A stretch of 64,000 nt of DNA from DATEDA01 sp963754305 (GTDB lineage Bacteria; Pseudomonadota; Gammaproteobacteria; Burkholderiales; SG8-39), in assembly GCA_963754305.1 (NCBI GenBank), contig CAVWFR010000043.1, forward strand, positions 62,001 through 126,000, in the 5' to 3' direction. The notes beneath the pieces are model-generated. The model saw only the letters and a list, made by a program, of their open reading frames with translations, made no database searches and was not told where the DNA came from. Below are positions 7,985 to 16,878 of the stretch, one piece after another. Position numbers and translations under genes: made by a program. The first letter of the stretch is position 1. Every line of letters starts with the position of its first letter.

Positions 7985-8475
7985 CCGACGCTATAAAGAC
8001 TACATCCGCCCAGAGTCGCGTACTGCCTTCCCCGGCATCAGCCGGGCCACCGCCAGTTCCTCACCTCCGGCATGTGTGGAGCGGTCGCGTATCCAGACGA
8101 GCGGCGACGGCGAGAGGCTACCCCGTCGCCACGAACGACACGGCGGCGGGGCGGCAGCTCAACCGCAGGGTCGAGATCGTGCTCGCTGATGAGGGTCGGC
8201 CCCTCTCGAGCCGCCGCTAGGCTCGCTCGGCGCAACCCGCAGGACGCGCCCCCGGTTACAGTGCGCGGCCCGCCGGGCGTCCGCGGCGGGTCAACCGGCG
8301 TGTGACTTCGGTCGCACGCTGAAGCATAATCGCCGCGTCAGGCTCCCCGCGCGAGCGGGGGGCGAGTTCCCGGCCGCGGCGGCGCACGACTCGGACGCCG
8401 TGCCAAGAGCAGGGCGCCAGCGGCGCCCGGCGCTCCGGGGGGATGGGTCGAGCGCCAGGTCGCAGCGCCAGCGGT

Positions 8476-8682
8476 ATGCCGGACGAAATCTGTTTCATCT
8501 GTCAGCGCAATCCCGCGGGGAAGGAAGTTCCACGCTATCGCTTCAGCGTCTGCCGTTCGTGCTGGGAGGATAGCTGGGTCGGCTGGCCGGAAAGCCAGGA
8601 ACTTCGAATCCTCGACCACCTGGCCGAGCACGGCATTCCGGTGCCGACGCGCAACGTCCAGCATCTGTTGCCGCGCGGCTGA
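8476..8682 (+). CDS. Small zinc-ribbon-like protein, 68 aa
   Basis: The protein starts MPDEICFICQRNPAGKE and has two cysteine pairs, CFIC near residue 6 and CRSC near residue 28, then a helical tail (SQELRILDHLAEHG). The spacing suggests one bound zinc. The ATG at 8476 is chosen because the family-like sequence starts there; an upstream extension to 8443 adds only Gly/Arg-rich sequence. Function is unknown. Confidence 0.6.
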   Translation: MPDEICFICQRNPAGKEVPRYRFSVCRSCWEDSWVGWPESQELRILDHLAEHGIPVPTRNVQHLLPRG

Positions 8683-8810
8683 AGGGGGCGGGCGCGGGCA
8701 GGCGTGGATCGTCGGGGCTGCGCGCAGATCGCGGCCTGCCATACATAGGTCTAAGGGCCTGGACGTGCGGCTAGGTGACCGATAGGGCGTCCGCCGACGT
8801 GGCGGACTCG

Positions 8811-9218
8811 CTAGCGCTCCGGACCGCCGCCCCGCTCTACGTCGGTGCTGCTCTGGCGACGCGAATTGCGCGATGCCTCCTGACCCAAAGCGTCGGGGTC
8901 GGAATCAACGGTTGTCCCGTCTGGGCGCTGGGGACCGTTGGTCAGACCGAGGGAGGGATCGTCGGCAGGTGCCTCGCGGTCGGGCGAGACGTCGCGGCTC
9001 GAGGGTTGACTGTCGTCACGGCCGATTGCGGCGCGTTCACCGGTGCCTTCGGCATCGCTGTCTGCGCTGAGATCCGTGTCGCCGAGCAGCCCCCCGGCGT
9101 CGCCCGACGCCACATCGCTGCCGGAATCGGACGAGTTGCTCGGACCGAGCGCCTCCGTGCCGTGACCCTTGCCGAGGGTCCGATCCGTGTCGTCGAGTCT
9201 GCGTGTCGTTGCAGCCAT
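8811..9218 (-). CDS. Small acidic disordered protein, 135 aa
   Basis: Rich in Asp, Ser, Gly and Thr, with no hydrophobic core: GKGHGTEALGPSNSSDSGSD, then LLGDTDLSADSDAEGTGERA. This repetitive Gly/Asp/Ser pattern is familiar from short conserved hypotheticals of betaproteobacteria. The start at 9218 has a strong ribosome-binding site (GGAGGA seven bases upstream). A long frame upstream of this ATG is non-coding in character. Probably soluble and intrinsically disordered; function unknown. Confidence 0.65.
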   Translation of the reverse strand: MAATTRRLDDTDRTLGKGHGTEALGPSNSSDSGSDVASGDAGGLLGDTDLSADSDAEGTGERAAIGRDDSQPSSRDVSPDREAPADDPSLGLTNGPQRPDGTTVDSDPDALGQEASRNSRRQSSTDVERGGGPER

Positions 9219-9634
9219 GGATCTCCTCCGAGAGTGTGGTATGCCAAGCGGCGCGTGGGCGTAGCATCGCGGCTCTCCCAATTTCGAGTGCCGAGCGGAG
9301 AACCGCGCCGAAGTGCGCGCGGAACCCGAGCAAGCGGCGCACCCAAGGCGTCCCCGCCCGGGTCCGCACGAGCGGACACCACGCGGGCGAGGGTGAGCGC
9401 TGAGCCCGGGGAGACGGGTACGGATTGGCCAAGCGACAGATCGTTCGGCCGCTCGATCCGTTCTGCGGCCTCGGGCCTGTCGGCACTCGACGCCGTTTTT
9501 ATCGAGTGAATCGCCGGCCGGGCCCCTCGATTGCAGAGGCGTGTCAGGGGAGCGTCGAATGGATTTGGAGGGACACCGCGCGCGTCCCAGCACGACAACA
9601 CCCCGAATGGAGACATCGCTTGTCATGCGATGAC

Positions 9635-11839
9635 ATGAACACGCCCGGCGATCCGGTCGACCCCGAGCACCCGGCGGCCGAGGCGTCAGCCACTCCAGGC
9701 GCCAATCCGGCCGTGGAACCGTTCGCTCCACCGAGCGAGAGCGCCCCTTTCCCCATCGTCGGCATCGGGGCGTCGGCGGGCGGCATCGAAGCACTGCGCG
9801 CGTTTTTCCATTCACTGCCCGCCGATACGGGGATGGCGTTCGTCGAGGAAATCCAGGCGAGCAACGAGGAGCTCGCCATCGTCAACAGCGAGCTGCAGAC
9901 CCGCAACGCCCAGCTCGCCGAGAGCAACGACGACCTCACGAACCTGATCGGCAGCGCGCAGATGGCGATCGTGATCCTCGGGCGGGATCTGCGCGTCCGC
10001 CGCGTCACGCCGCTCGCCGAGAGAGTGCTCGACTTGAGCGCGACGAATATCGGCCGACCGGCGCGGGAGATCGGCGACCGGCTGGACGTCAGCGACCTCG
10101 AGGGCATGATTGCGGCCGCAGTGGACACCACGATTAGTCCCCGCGACCGGGAAGTCCGCGGCCGCGACGGACGGTGGTACTCGCTGCGTGTGCGCCCTTA
10201 CCGGACGCACCAGAACCGCGTAGACGGGGCCGTCCTCGTCCTCGTCGACGTCGACAACCTCAAGCGCGCCGAGGAGGCGCTGCGCGAGAGCGAGGCGCGC
10301 TTCAGGCTGTTGGCGGACAGCGCGCCCGTGCTCATGTGGGTGAACGGCCTCGGCGGCTGCGAGATGGTGAACCGCGCGTACGAGTCGTTCGTCGGCGTCA
10401 CGGAGCCGGACGTGCAATCGTTCGAATGGACGCGCTTCGTGCATCCGGACGACCGCGCTGCATACCTCGCGGCGTATCTCGACGCATTCACGAGACGGGG
10501 CCTGTTCGAGGCCGAGTTGCGCTTGCGGCGCGCCGACGGCGTCTATCGCTGGATGCGCTCGGTCGGACAGCCGCGGTTTCTCGCCGGCGGGGAGTTCGTG
10601 GGCTACGTCGGCTGCACTTACGACGTCAACGAGCTGCGCGAGGCGCAGGAGTCCCTCAAAGCGCTGGACCGCAACAAGGATGTGTTCCTCGGGGTGCTGG
10701 CGCACGAGCTGCGAAATCCGTTGGGGGCCATCCGGAACGCGTCGTATGTACTGGGGCTGCCGGGCGCAGGCCGCGAGGTCATCTCCAACGCGCAGGCCGT
10801 GATCGATCGTCAGACCCGCCACATGACGCGTCTGGTCGACGATCTGCTCGACATCTCGCGCATCACGCAGGGCAAGATCCGGCTCGCCTTGGAAACGCTG
10901 TCGCTAGGCGACGCGGTCGCCGGCGTCGTCAATGCCACCGAGCACTATCGCCGCGAGCGCCGCCAGGAGCTGATCCTCGCGCTGCCCGAGGAACCCGTGC
11001 ACGTGCGCGCGGACGCGGCGCGGATCGACCAGATTCTCGGCAATCTGTTCATCAACGCGGCGAAGTTCACACCGGCCGACGGACACGTCTGGGTCTCGGT
11101 CGAGCGCGAAAGCGCGAACACCGCCGTCATTCGGGTCCGCGACGACGGCGAAGGGATCGCGACCGAGCTGCTGCCGCGGATCTTCGACCTGTTTGTCCAG
11201 GGCGACGTATCCGCAGCGGACTTCGGTAGCGCCGGAATCGGCCTGGCGCTGGCGAAACAACTGGTCGTGCTGCACGGCGGAACGATCGAGGCACGGAGCG
11301 CCGGTGCCTTGAAAGGCAGCGAATTTGTCGTGCGGCTTCCGGTTGCCGACCCGCACGCCGCCGCACCGCGCGCGCCGCTCGAAGTCGGCACCGCCCACAG
11401 AGGTTCCGCCCGACGCGTGTTGATCGTCGACGACAATCCCGATTTCGCTCAAACGCAGGCCGCGCTGCTTCAGCTCGTGGGCCACGTCGTCCACGTCACC
11501 GCCGATGGCGCGAGCGCACTCGTCGCGGCGGGCGAGTTCGCACCCGACGTCGTCTTGCTCGACCTCGGGTTGGGGGAGGGAGACGACGGGTACACCGTCG
11601 CCGAGAAGCTGCGCCGCGCGAACCCGGGGATCCCCGCAATCGTGGCGGTCAGCGGGATGGGCCGGCAGCAGGACTTCGAGCGCAGCCGAGCGGCGGGCTT
11701 CGACGATCACCTCACGAAGCCGGTCGATGCGCAACGGCTGCTGCGGCTGGTCGCCGCGGTGCCGAGCCAGTCGCCGGAGGCTGAGAAGTCAGCAAAAGAT
11801 GAGGGCGGCCCCCGTCTCGATCGATTCGGGGGCGCGTAG
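9635..11839 (+). CDS. Hybrid sensor histidine kinase derived from a CheB-CheR-PAS kinase by internal deletion
   Basis: The order is a stub of CheB (residues 39-70, FPIVGIGASAGGIEALRAFF), a coiled coil (EEIQASNEELAIVNSELQ), two PAS domains (about 85-200 and 215-335), HisKA with the phosphorylated His at about 357 (VLAHELRNPL), a HATPase domain (NLFINAAKFTP, DDGEGI, GSAGIGLALAK) and a receiver domain with the acceptor Asp near 643 (VVLLDLGLG). Family members of this architecture carry a full CheB methylesterase and CheR methyltransferase before the coiled coil. Here CheB breaks off after GMAFV and joins the coil directly at about 9845, in frame. The kinase half is intact, so it may still signal. 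The ATG at 9635 is preferred over a longer frame. Confidence 0.82.
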   Translation: MNTPGDPVDPEHPAAEASATPGANPAVEPFAPPSESAPFPIVGIGASAGGIEALRAFFHSLPADTGMAFVEEIQASNEELAIVNSELQTRNAQLAESNDDLTNLIGSAQMAIVILGRDLRVRRVTPLAERVLDLSATNIGRPAREIGDRLDVSDLEGMIAAAVDTTISPRDREVRGRDGRWYSLRVRPYRTHQNRVDGAVLVLVDVDNLKRAEEALRESEARFRLLADSAPVLMWVNGLGGCEMVNRAYESFVGVTEPDVQSFEWTRFVHPDDRAAYLAAYLDAFTRRGLFEAELRLRRADGVYRWMRSVGQPRFLAGGEFVGYVGCTYDVNELREAQESLKALDRNKDVFLGVLAHELRNPLGAIRNASYVLGLPGAGREVISNAQAVIDRQTRHMTRLVDDLLDISRITQGKIRLALETLSLGDAVAGVVNATEHYRRERRQELILALPEEPVHVRADAARIDQILGNLFINAAKFTPADGHVWVSVERESANTAVIRVRDDGEGIATELLPRIFDLFVQGDVSAADFGSAGIGLALAKQLVVLHGGTIEARSAGALKGSEFVVRLPVADPHAAAPRAPLEVGTAHRGSARRVLIVDDNPDFAQTQAALLQLVGHVVHVTADGASALVAAGEFAPDVVLLDLGLGEGDDGYTVAEKLRRANPGIPAIVAVSGMGRQQDFERSRAAGFDDHLTKPVDAQRLLRLVAAVPSQSPEAEKSAKDEGGPRLDRFGGA

Positions 11840-11994
11840 CACCATCGGACCGCGCACGCCTGTCCCGCCGCGCGCCCGGACAAGCAGACTCAGATCCGCC
11901 TGCCCACGCTCTTCCGACCGAGGAACCGTTCGACAACGTGGCTCCCTCGCTCGCCGGCGGGAGCTGATCGCCGGCCCCTGCAAAATCCGCCCGC

Positions 11995-12285
11995 TCAGCC
12001 GTGGCGCGGCCCGGCGCCGGGCCCATGCGGACTTCCCCAACCCGAACTCTGGTCGCAACGATAGTCTGCGTGCTCAACTGCAGAAGGTGCGCCAAGCGCC
12101 GCCGGCTCCAGATCGTGGTCGCGCAGCGCCAGGACGTGGCGGAGCACATTCCTGATGGCCGGGTCTCCGGTCACCTGGATCAGGCGCATAAAGATCGCAT
12201 CGGTCGCGGACTTGGTATGGGTATGGCCAGCGAGCGAAACGTCGTCGCGCGCGGTATTTTCTGCAACGGTGGGTAAAGGTTGCAT
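11995..12285 (-). CDS. Small hypothetical protein (family B, copy 1)
   Basis: This 96-aa protein has a helical core FMRLIQVTGDPAIRNVLRHV, closely similar to CFERVMQVTDDPVLREALRE in the protein at 29170-29406. Both start with the same kind of ribosome-binding site (GGAGGTC) and both follow a sigma54-type promoter with near-identical -24 and -12 boxes. The C-terminal 30 residues are Gly/Pro/Ser-rich and look less coding, so the true end may be altered. Function unknown. Confidence 0.55.
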   Translation of the reverse strand: MQPLPTVAENTARDDVSLAGHTHTKSATDAIFMRLIQVTGDPAIRNVLRHVLALRDHDLEPAALGAPSAVEHADYRCDQSSGWGSPHGPGAGPRHG

Positions 12286-12331
12286 CTTGACCTCCGCTCC
12301 TCGTCAAGTTTTGAAACGCGGCAGCCAGTGC

Positions 12332-12347
12332 TGCAATCCGCATGCCT
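12332..12347 (-). promoter_or_regulatory. Sigma54-type promoter for 11995-12285
   Basis: Minus strand AGGCATG-CGGA-TTGCA has GG-N10-GC spacing and a perfect TTGCA -12 box. The predicted start near 12321 leaves a 36-base leader with the GGAGGTC ribosome-binding site. Confidence 0.6.
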
Positions 12348-12455
12348 GAGCGTTCCGCCATGCCGGGGTACGTTTTCAGGATGCTCGGCACCGGCGCGAC
12401 CTTGTCCCGCCTGGAGCGCGACGGCACCCCCCGCGATCGAGTCGATCGGCTTCGC

Positions 12456-13631
12456 CTAAGGTTGCGCCGCAGCGCCACGGTGGGCTAGGCCGCCTGCTGG
12501 AGCGGGTCGGCGTTGCCGCTGCGGTCGACGAGCGGCGCCCGTCCGGGTCGGCAGCGCCCGGCGCTGGAGAAGACGAAGGACAGCAGATTCCTCCGGCCGC
12601 AGCACCCCGGCGCTGAGCGCTCGGCCGCTACGGGCCCGCATGGCCCGCGCCAGCGTTCCCGCGGCGTATGCCTCGATGACGCTCGGATGGACATAGCACT
12701 TGCGGCACACGGCCGCGGTGTTTCCGAGCATCCCGGCCACGGCCTGGATCGCGCGCACGACGTTGCGCTTGGCCTCGGTGGTCGAGGCAGACGCGCCGCA
12801 ATGGTCGAGCGCCGTTGCCGCCAGCACCGTGCCGGACCACGTCCTGAAATCCTTCGCGGTATAACTGTCCCCAGCCGCGGCGCGAAGGTAGTCGTTCACG
12901 TCGGCGGCGTCGATCGAATGCTGTTCGCCGTTCTCGTCCAGATACTGGAAAAGCTCGTATCCGGGCAGCTCGCGACAACGCCGGATGATGCGCGCGAGCC
13001 GGCCGTCGGTCAGCGCGACGCGGTGCTGCTTACCGCTCTTGCCCCGGAACGAGAGCCGGATCTCGTCGCCTCGCACGAGCACGTGCTCGTTGCGGAGGGT
13101 GGTTGCACCGAACGAACCGTTGTCGCGCACGTACTTCTCGTTGCCGACGCGGATGAACGTCGATTCCATCAGCCGTACGACGGAGGCGAGCACTTTCGCG
13201 CGCGGCAGTCCCGGCAAACCGAGATCGGCGGCGACGCGCGCCCTGATATCCGGCAGCGCGCGGCCGAAGTCGGCGAGCCGGTCGTACTTCGTTTCGTCGC
13301 GGACCTCGCGCCACCGCTCGTGGTAGCGGTACTGCTTGCGCCCGCGCGCGTCGCGGGCGGTGACCTGCAGATGACCGTGATCGAGCGCACAGATCCAGAC
13401 ATCGGTCCACGCCGGCGGAATGACGAGCGCGCGGATGCGGACCAACGTTTCTGCATCGGCCACCCCCTTGCCACTCGAGTCGACGTAGCGGAAGCCCTTG
13501 CCGGCGCGCCGCCTGCGGATTCCCGGCATTGCGTCGGTGACGTAACGTAGACCCGCGGCGCGCGCCGCCGCCATCGACTGCGCCGGCGGTTCGACGGCGG
13601 GGGAATCCGGATTCGTTGCCGTCGTGTTCAT
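12456..13631 (-). CDS. DNA topoisomerase IB (poxvirus-like)
   Basis: The 391-aa protein matches bacterial type IB topoisomerases: RYVTDAMPGIRRRRAGKGF at the N-terminus, KVLASVVRLMESTFIRVGNE, KSGKQHRV, KDFRTWSGTVLAA with the active-site Arg, and CRKCYVHPSVIEAY with the nucleophilic Tyr at about 313. These enzymes nick one strand through a 3'-phosphotyrosine and relax supercoils. The conserved protein appears to end about 30 residues before the stop at 12456; the tail is Arg/Pro-rich and probably reads past a damaged natural stop. Start at 13631. It is divergent from the peptidoglycan-binding gene at 13749. Confidence 0.9.
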   Translation of the reverse strand: MNTTATNPDSPAVEPPAQSMAAARAAGLRYVTDAMPGIRRRRAGKGFRYVDSSGKGVADAETLVRIRALVIPPAWTDVWICALDHGHLQVTARDARGRKQYRYHERWREVRDETKYDRLADFGRALPDIRARVAADLGLPGLPRAKVLASVVRLMESTFIRVGNEKYVRDNGSFGATTLRNEHVLVRGDEIRLSFRGKSGKQHRVALTDGRLARIIRRCRELPGYELFQYLDENGEQHSIDAADVNDYLRAAAGDSYTAKDFRTWSGTVLAATALDHCGASASTTEAKRNVVRAIQAVAGMLGNTAAVCRKCYVHPSVIEAYAAGTLARAMRARSGRALSAGVLRPEESAVLRLLQRRALPTRTGAARRPQRQRRPAPAGGLAHRGAAAQP

Positions 13632-13672
13632 ACCGCGCACCTTGTGAGCGATCGCCGTGCCCGCACGCGGTC

Positions 13673-13688
13673 GGGCATGGCGCCTGCT
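13673..13688 (+). promoter_or_regulatory. Sigma54-type promoter for 13749-14201
   Basis: GGGCATG-GCGC-CTGCT has GG-N10-GC spacing. The predicted start near 13699 gives a 50-base leader containing an AAGGAGCAGGG ribosome-binding site before the ATG at 13749. Confidence 0.5.
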
Positions 13689-13748
13689 AGGTACGCGAGA
13701 CGGCCCGGCCGGTGTTGCGGGTCTTTCGATCGGATCAAAGGAGCAGGG

Positions 13749-14201
13749 ATGCAACTGAAACGAATCGCCATTGCTGCCGCGGGAGCGCTCGCACTCGCCC
13801 CGCCTGCAATCGCCGCGGGCGACCGCCACTCCCCACCGCACGACTTAAGCGCCGGCCCCGGGGCGACCGGTCAAGAGATGGATTCCTACACCGTCCGCCA
13901 GCTGCAGCAGGCGCTGCAAGGCAAAGGCCATGACGTCGGGGGCGTCGACGGCATCATGGGCCCGCGCACGCAATCCGCCTTGCGCCAATACCAGCAGGCG
14001 CACGGAATGCAGGCGACCGGGCGGCTCGATCAGCAAACCGGTTCCAGCCTCGGCCTTTCGAGCGGCGGGACGAACCGGAGCGGCGCCGGGTCAACGGGCG
14101 GCAGCATGAACCCAGGATCCACCGGCAGCTCCGGCGCCGGCACGACGGGGAACAGTTCGGGCGGAACGGGCTCGGCCTCGACCACGCGGCCGGGCGGTTG
14201 A
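13749..14201 (+). CDS. Secreted peptidoglycan-binding-domain protein
   Basis: A signal peptide (MQLKRIAIAAAGALALAPPA) is followed by one PG_binding_1 domain at about residues 42-95 (TVRQLQQALQGKGHDVGGVD, GIMGPRTQSALRQYQ) and a Ser/Gly/Thr-rich low-complexity tail of 55 residues. Such domains bind cell-wall peptidoglycan; with no catalytic module it is probably an envelope-attached protein. The ATG is preceded by AAGGAGCAGGG. Its own sigma54-like promoter lies upstream, and a strong hairpin follows. Confidence 0.85.
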   Translation: MQLKRIAIAAAGALALAPPAIAAGDRHSPPHDLSAGPGATGQEMDSYTVRQLQQALQGKGHDVGGVDGIMGPRTQSALRQYQQAHGMQATGRLDQQTGSSLGLSSGGTNRSGAGSTGGSMNPGSTGSSGAGTTGNSSGGTGSASTTRPGG

Positions 14202-14223
14202 TTCTCTGATCGACCTCGGCACC

Positions 14224-14250
14224 GAGCGGCGCGCGTAAGGCGCGCCGCTC
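14224..14250. terminator. Strong hairpin after 13749-14201
   Basis: GAGCGGCGCGC and its exact reverse complement GCGCGCCGCTC are separated by five bases. The 11-bp GC stem lies 23 bases after the stop. There is no T-run directly after it, so it may be an mRNA-protecting hairpin or weak terminator; a T7 run occurs only at 14405-14411, behind a small GCGCG/CGCGC dyad. Confidence 0.5.
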
Positions 14251-14473
14251 CAACGGCGACGGTGTACCCCGCCGTCGCTTCTTTATTGCAACCCTCGTCG
14301 CGGGCGCGAATGCGAAGTTTTCGTGAACGCCTCGCGCCGGCCCGTAACTTGCAACTCCGCCGTACGAATCCGGGGGACCGGCGGCCAGGCGCGAACCGCG
14401 CGACTTTTTTTCCCTATCGAGCAATTCGTCCACCGCCCGCCCGCGCCGGCGCGCGCTGGGCACGCGAGGTGTC

Positions 14474-16306
14474 ATGGACATCGCAGGGGCCGAGCTACCC
14501 GCCGCCGCGGCAATCGCGGCTGCCGGCGAGAGTCGTCCGCACCTTCCGCGATACGCCTCGCGCGGACCGATCCCGTTTCTGCTGCATTACGTTGTCCGGC
14601 GGGTGGGAAGCCATATCGTCGTCATCGCCGCGGTCATCGCCGCGGTAGCGTGCTCGATCGGTGCGCAGTACGCGGTGAAGCACCTGGTCGACGTGCTGAG
14701 CGCCGGTGCGCCGGCGGCGCAGACGCTCTGGTGGGCGGTCGGTATCCTCCTCGCGGTCGTCGCGGGCGACAACCTCTTGTGGCGTGTCGCCGGGTGGACC
14801 TCCACGTACGCTTTCCCCGCGGTCGGAGCCGACCTGCGCCTCGACCTCTTCAATCACCTGTCCGGCCACGGGACGCGATATTTCGTCGAGCAGTTTCCGG
14901 GCGCCCTCGCCGGGCGCATCACGACCGCGGCCAACGCCGCGTGGACGATCGAGAACCAGCTGACGTGGACCACGATCCCGCCCGGCCTCGCGGTGATCTT
15001 CAGCATCGCCGTGCTCGGATCGATCAACTGGCAGCTCACTGCGGTGCTGTTCGTGGTGGTGGTGATCCTGGGGACGGTAATCGTCCGGATCGCGGCCCGC
15101 GGCAGCCACCTTCACGAGCAGTTCGCGGGCCAGGCGGCCCACGTCAGCGGCCACCTCACCGACGTGGTCAACAACATCGGGCTGGTCCGCATCTTCGGGG
15201 CGGCGGGGCGGGAAAGAGAGCGGCTGTCGCAGAAGATCGGCGACGAGGTCGTCGCGCAGCGGGCGAGCCTCCAGTCGCTCGAGCGATTGCGGCTCCTGCA
15301 TGCGGCGAGCGTGTTCGTGGTCACCGCGGGGGTGCTGGTCTGCGCGGTCTACCTGTGGCGGCGGGGCGACATCACGACCGGCGACGTCGTCCTGACCACG
15401 TCGCTGGGGTTCACCATGCTGCATGCCTCGCGCGACTTCGCCATGGCGATCGTGTACGTCGTCCAGGAGTTCGCGAAGCTCGGCGAGGCGATCCAGGTGC
15501 TCGGCCTCCCCCACGAGATGGTGGACGCCCCCGATGCGCAACGGCTAGAAGTGACGCGGGGCGCGGTCGCGTTCAGGAACGTCTCGTTCAAGTATCCGAA
15601 CGATCGCCCCGTCCTACGGGGTTTCTCGCTGGAGGTGCCGGCTGGTCAGAGAGTCGGTGTGGTCGGGCGCTCGGGCGCCGGGAAGTCGACCTTGCTCGCG
15701 CTCCTGCAGCGCCTCTACGACCCGGACGCCGGCGAGATCCGCATCGACGGGCGGAACATCGCGCACGTCACTCAGCAGTCGTTGCGCCAGTCGATCGCGA
15801 TCGTCCAGCAGGACATTTCCCTGTTTCATCGCTCGCTGCTCGAGAATCTCCGCTATGCCCGTCCGGATGCGACCGACGAGGAGATCTTTCGCGCGGTGGA
15901 AGCGGCACAGTGCACCGAATTCGTGAACGGCCTGCCGGACGGGTTCGATACCGTCGTCGGCGAACGCGGCATGAAGCTCTCGGGCGGGCAGCGCCAGCGT
16001 CTCGCCATCGCTCGCGCCTTCCTTCGCGACGCGCCGATCGTGCTCCTCGACGAAGCCACGTCCGCGCTCGACACCGAGTCGGAGCAGTCGATCCAGGAAG
16101 CGCTCGCACGCCTCTGCCGCGGACGGACGGTCATCGCTATCGCGCATCGTCTGTCGACCCTCGACGCGTTCGATCGCATCGTGGTGCTCGAAAAGGGGCG
16201 CATCGTGGAGGACGGGACGCCGTCGCAACTGCTGTCGCGCCGGGGAATCTACACCGCGATGTATCGCCGCCAGCTCAACGCATCGCACTCGGCGCCGGCG
16301 GTATGA
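14474..16306 (+). CDS. ABC transporter, fused transmembrane and ATPase domains (MsbA/exporter type)
   Basis: The 610-aa half-transporter has about six membrane helices in residues 35-335 and a nucleotide-binding domain from about 365. Visible are Walker A (VGRSGAGKSTLLALLQ near 398), the Q-loop (IVQQDISLF), the signature LSGGQRQRLAIARAF near 501, Walker B (IVLLDEATSALD near 521) and the H-loop (AIAHRLSTLD). It would act as a dimer exporting lipids, polysaccharide precursors or drugs from the inner membrane. Substrate is not evident. Its stop overlaps the start of the PRC-barrel gene by four bases, so translation is coupled. Confidence 0.9.
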   Translation: MDIAGAELPAAAAIAAAGESRPHLPRYASRGPIPFLLHYVVRRVGSHIVVIAAVIAAVACSIGAQYAVKHLVDVLSAGAPAAQTLWWAVGILLAVVAGDNLLWRVAGWTSTYAFPAVGADLRLDLFNHLSGHGTRYFVEQFPGALAGRITTAANAAWTIENQLTWTTIPPGLAVIFSIAVLGSINWQLTAVLFVVVVILGTVIVRIAARGSHLHEQFAGQAAHVSGHLTDVVNNIGLVRIFGAAGRERERLSQKIGDEVVAQRASLQSLERLRLLHAASVFVVTAGVLVCAVYLWRRGDITTGDVVLTTSLGFTMLHASRDFAMAIVYVVQEFAKLGEAIQVLGLPHEMVDAPDAQRLEVTRGAVAFRNVSFKYPNDRPVLRGFSLEVPAGQRVGVVGRSGAGKSTLLALLQRLYDPDAGEIRIDGRNIAHVTQQSLRQSIAIVQQDISLFHRSLLENLRYARPDATDEEIFRAVEAAQCTEFVNGLPDGFDTVVGERGMKLSGGQRQRLAIARAFLRDAPIVLLDEATSALDTESEQSIQEALARLCRGRTVIAIAHRLSTLDAFDRIVVLEKGRIVEDGTPSQLLSRRGIYTAMYRRQLNASHSAPAV

Positions 16307-16878
16307 GCGGCGCGCGGCGGCATCGCCTGCTTGCCGCCGTCCTCGGGGCAGCGCTTGCCGCGGTGCCGCTTGGCGGCGTCCACGCCGGCGGCGCGCCGGA
16401 GGGCGAATCCGCGCCGGCGAAGGCCAAGCGCCGCGATTCGTCGGCGCCGATGCCCGGCCGGGCGACAGCGCCGCCGCTCACCGAACAGCAGCGGCCGCCC
16501 GAGCCGGCGCGGCAGCTCGCGGCCGACGAGGTCGTGCCCATTCTCGGGCGCAAGATCGTCGGGGCGTCGAACGAGGAGCTGGGACGAGTCGTGAACGTGC
16601 TGGTCGACGACCTGGGGCGGACGCGGGCGTTGGTCATCGACTTCGGCGGCTTTCTCGGCGTGGGCAGCCGGAAGATCGCGGTCGACTGGGGACAGCTCGT
16701 CTTCAACCCCGGCAGTCCCGACCGGCAGATCGGGTTGAAGATGACGCGCGAGCAGATCCAGGGCGCGCGCGAATTCAAGGAGAACGTGCCGAAACCCGTC
16801 GACGTGGCCACCCCGCCGCCGGATGACACGCCCGCGGACCGGGGGGGAGGCTCGCGCGACGGGAAGAAGGCCAGGTGA
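16303..16878 (+). CDS. Secreted PRC-barrel domain protein
   Basis: A signal peptide (RRHRLLAAVLGAALAAVPLG) and a charged Pro/Ala-rich linker lead to a PRC-barrel at about residues 78-150: ILGRKIVGASNEELGRVVNV, RALVIDFGGFLGVGSRKIAV. PRC-barrels in exported proteins are small beta-barrels of uncertain role. The ATG overlaps the stop of the ABC gene (ATGA), and its own stop overlaps the GTG of the MFS gene, so the three genes form a tightly coupled operon. Confidence 0.82.
   Translation: MSGARRHRLLAAVLGAALAAVPLGGVHAGGAPEGESAPAKAKRRDSSAPMPGRATAPPLTEQQRPPEPARQLAADEVVPILGRKIVGASNEELGRVVNVLVDDLGRTRALVIDFGGFLGVGSRKIAVDWGQLVFNPGSPDRQIGLKMTREQIQGAREFKENVPKPVDVATPPPDDTPADRGGGSRDGKKAR

Noticed and set aside
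13647..13662. Sigma54-like element on the minus strand before topoisomerase IB (GGGCACG-GCGA-TCGCT)
   Set aside because: The -12 box lacks TTGC, and the start would leave a leader of only about five bases.
14323..16293. Long plus-strand frame overlapping the ABC transporter gene
   Set aside because: Arg/Gly/Pro-rich shadow of the ABC gene in another frame; only its last part, the PRC-barrel gene from 16303, is real.
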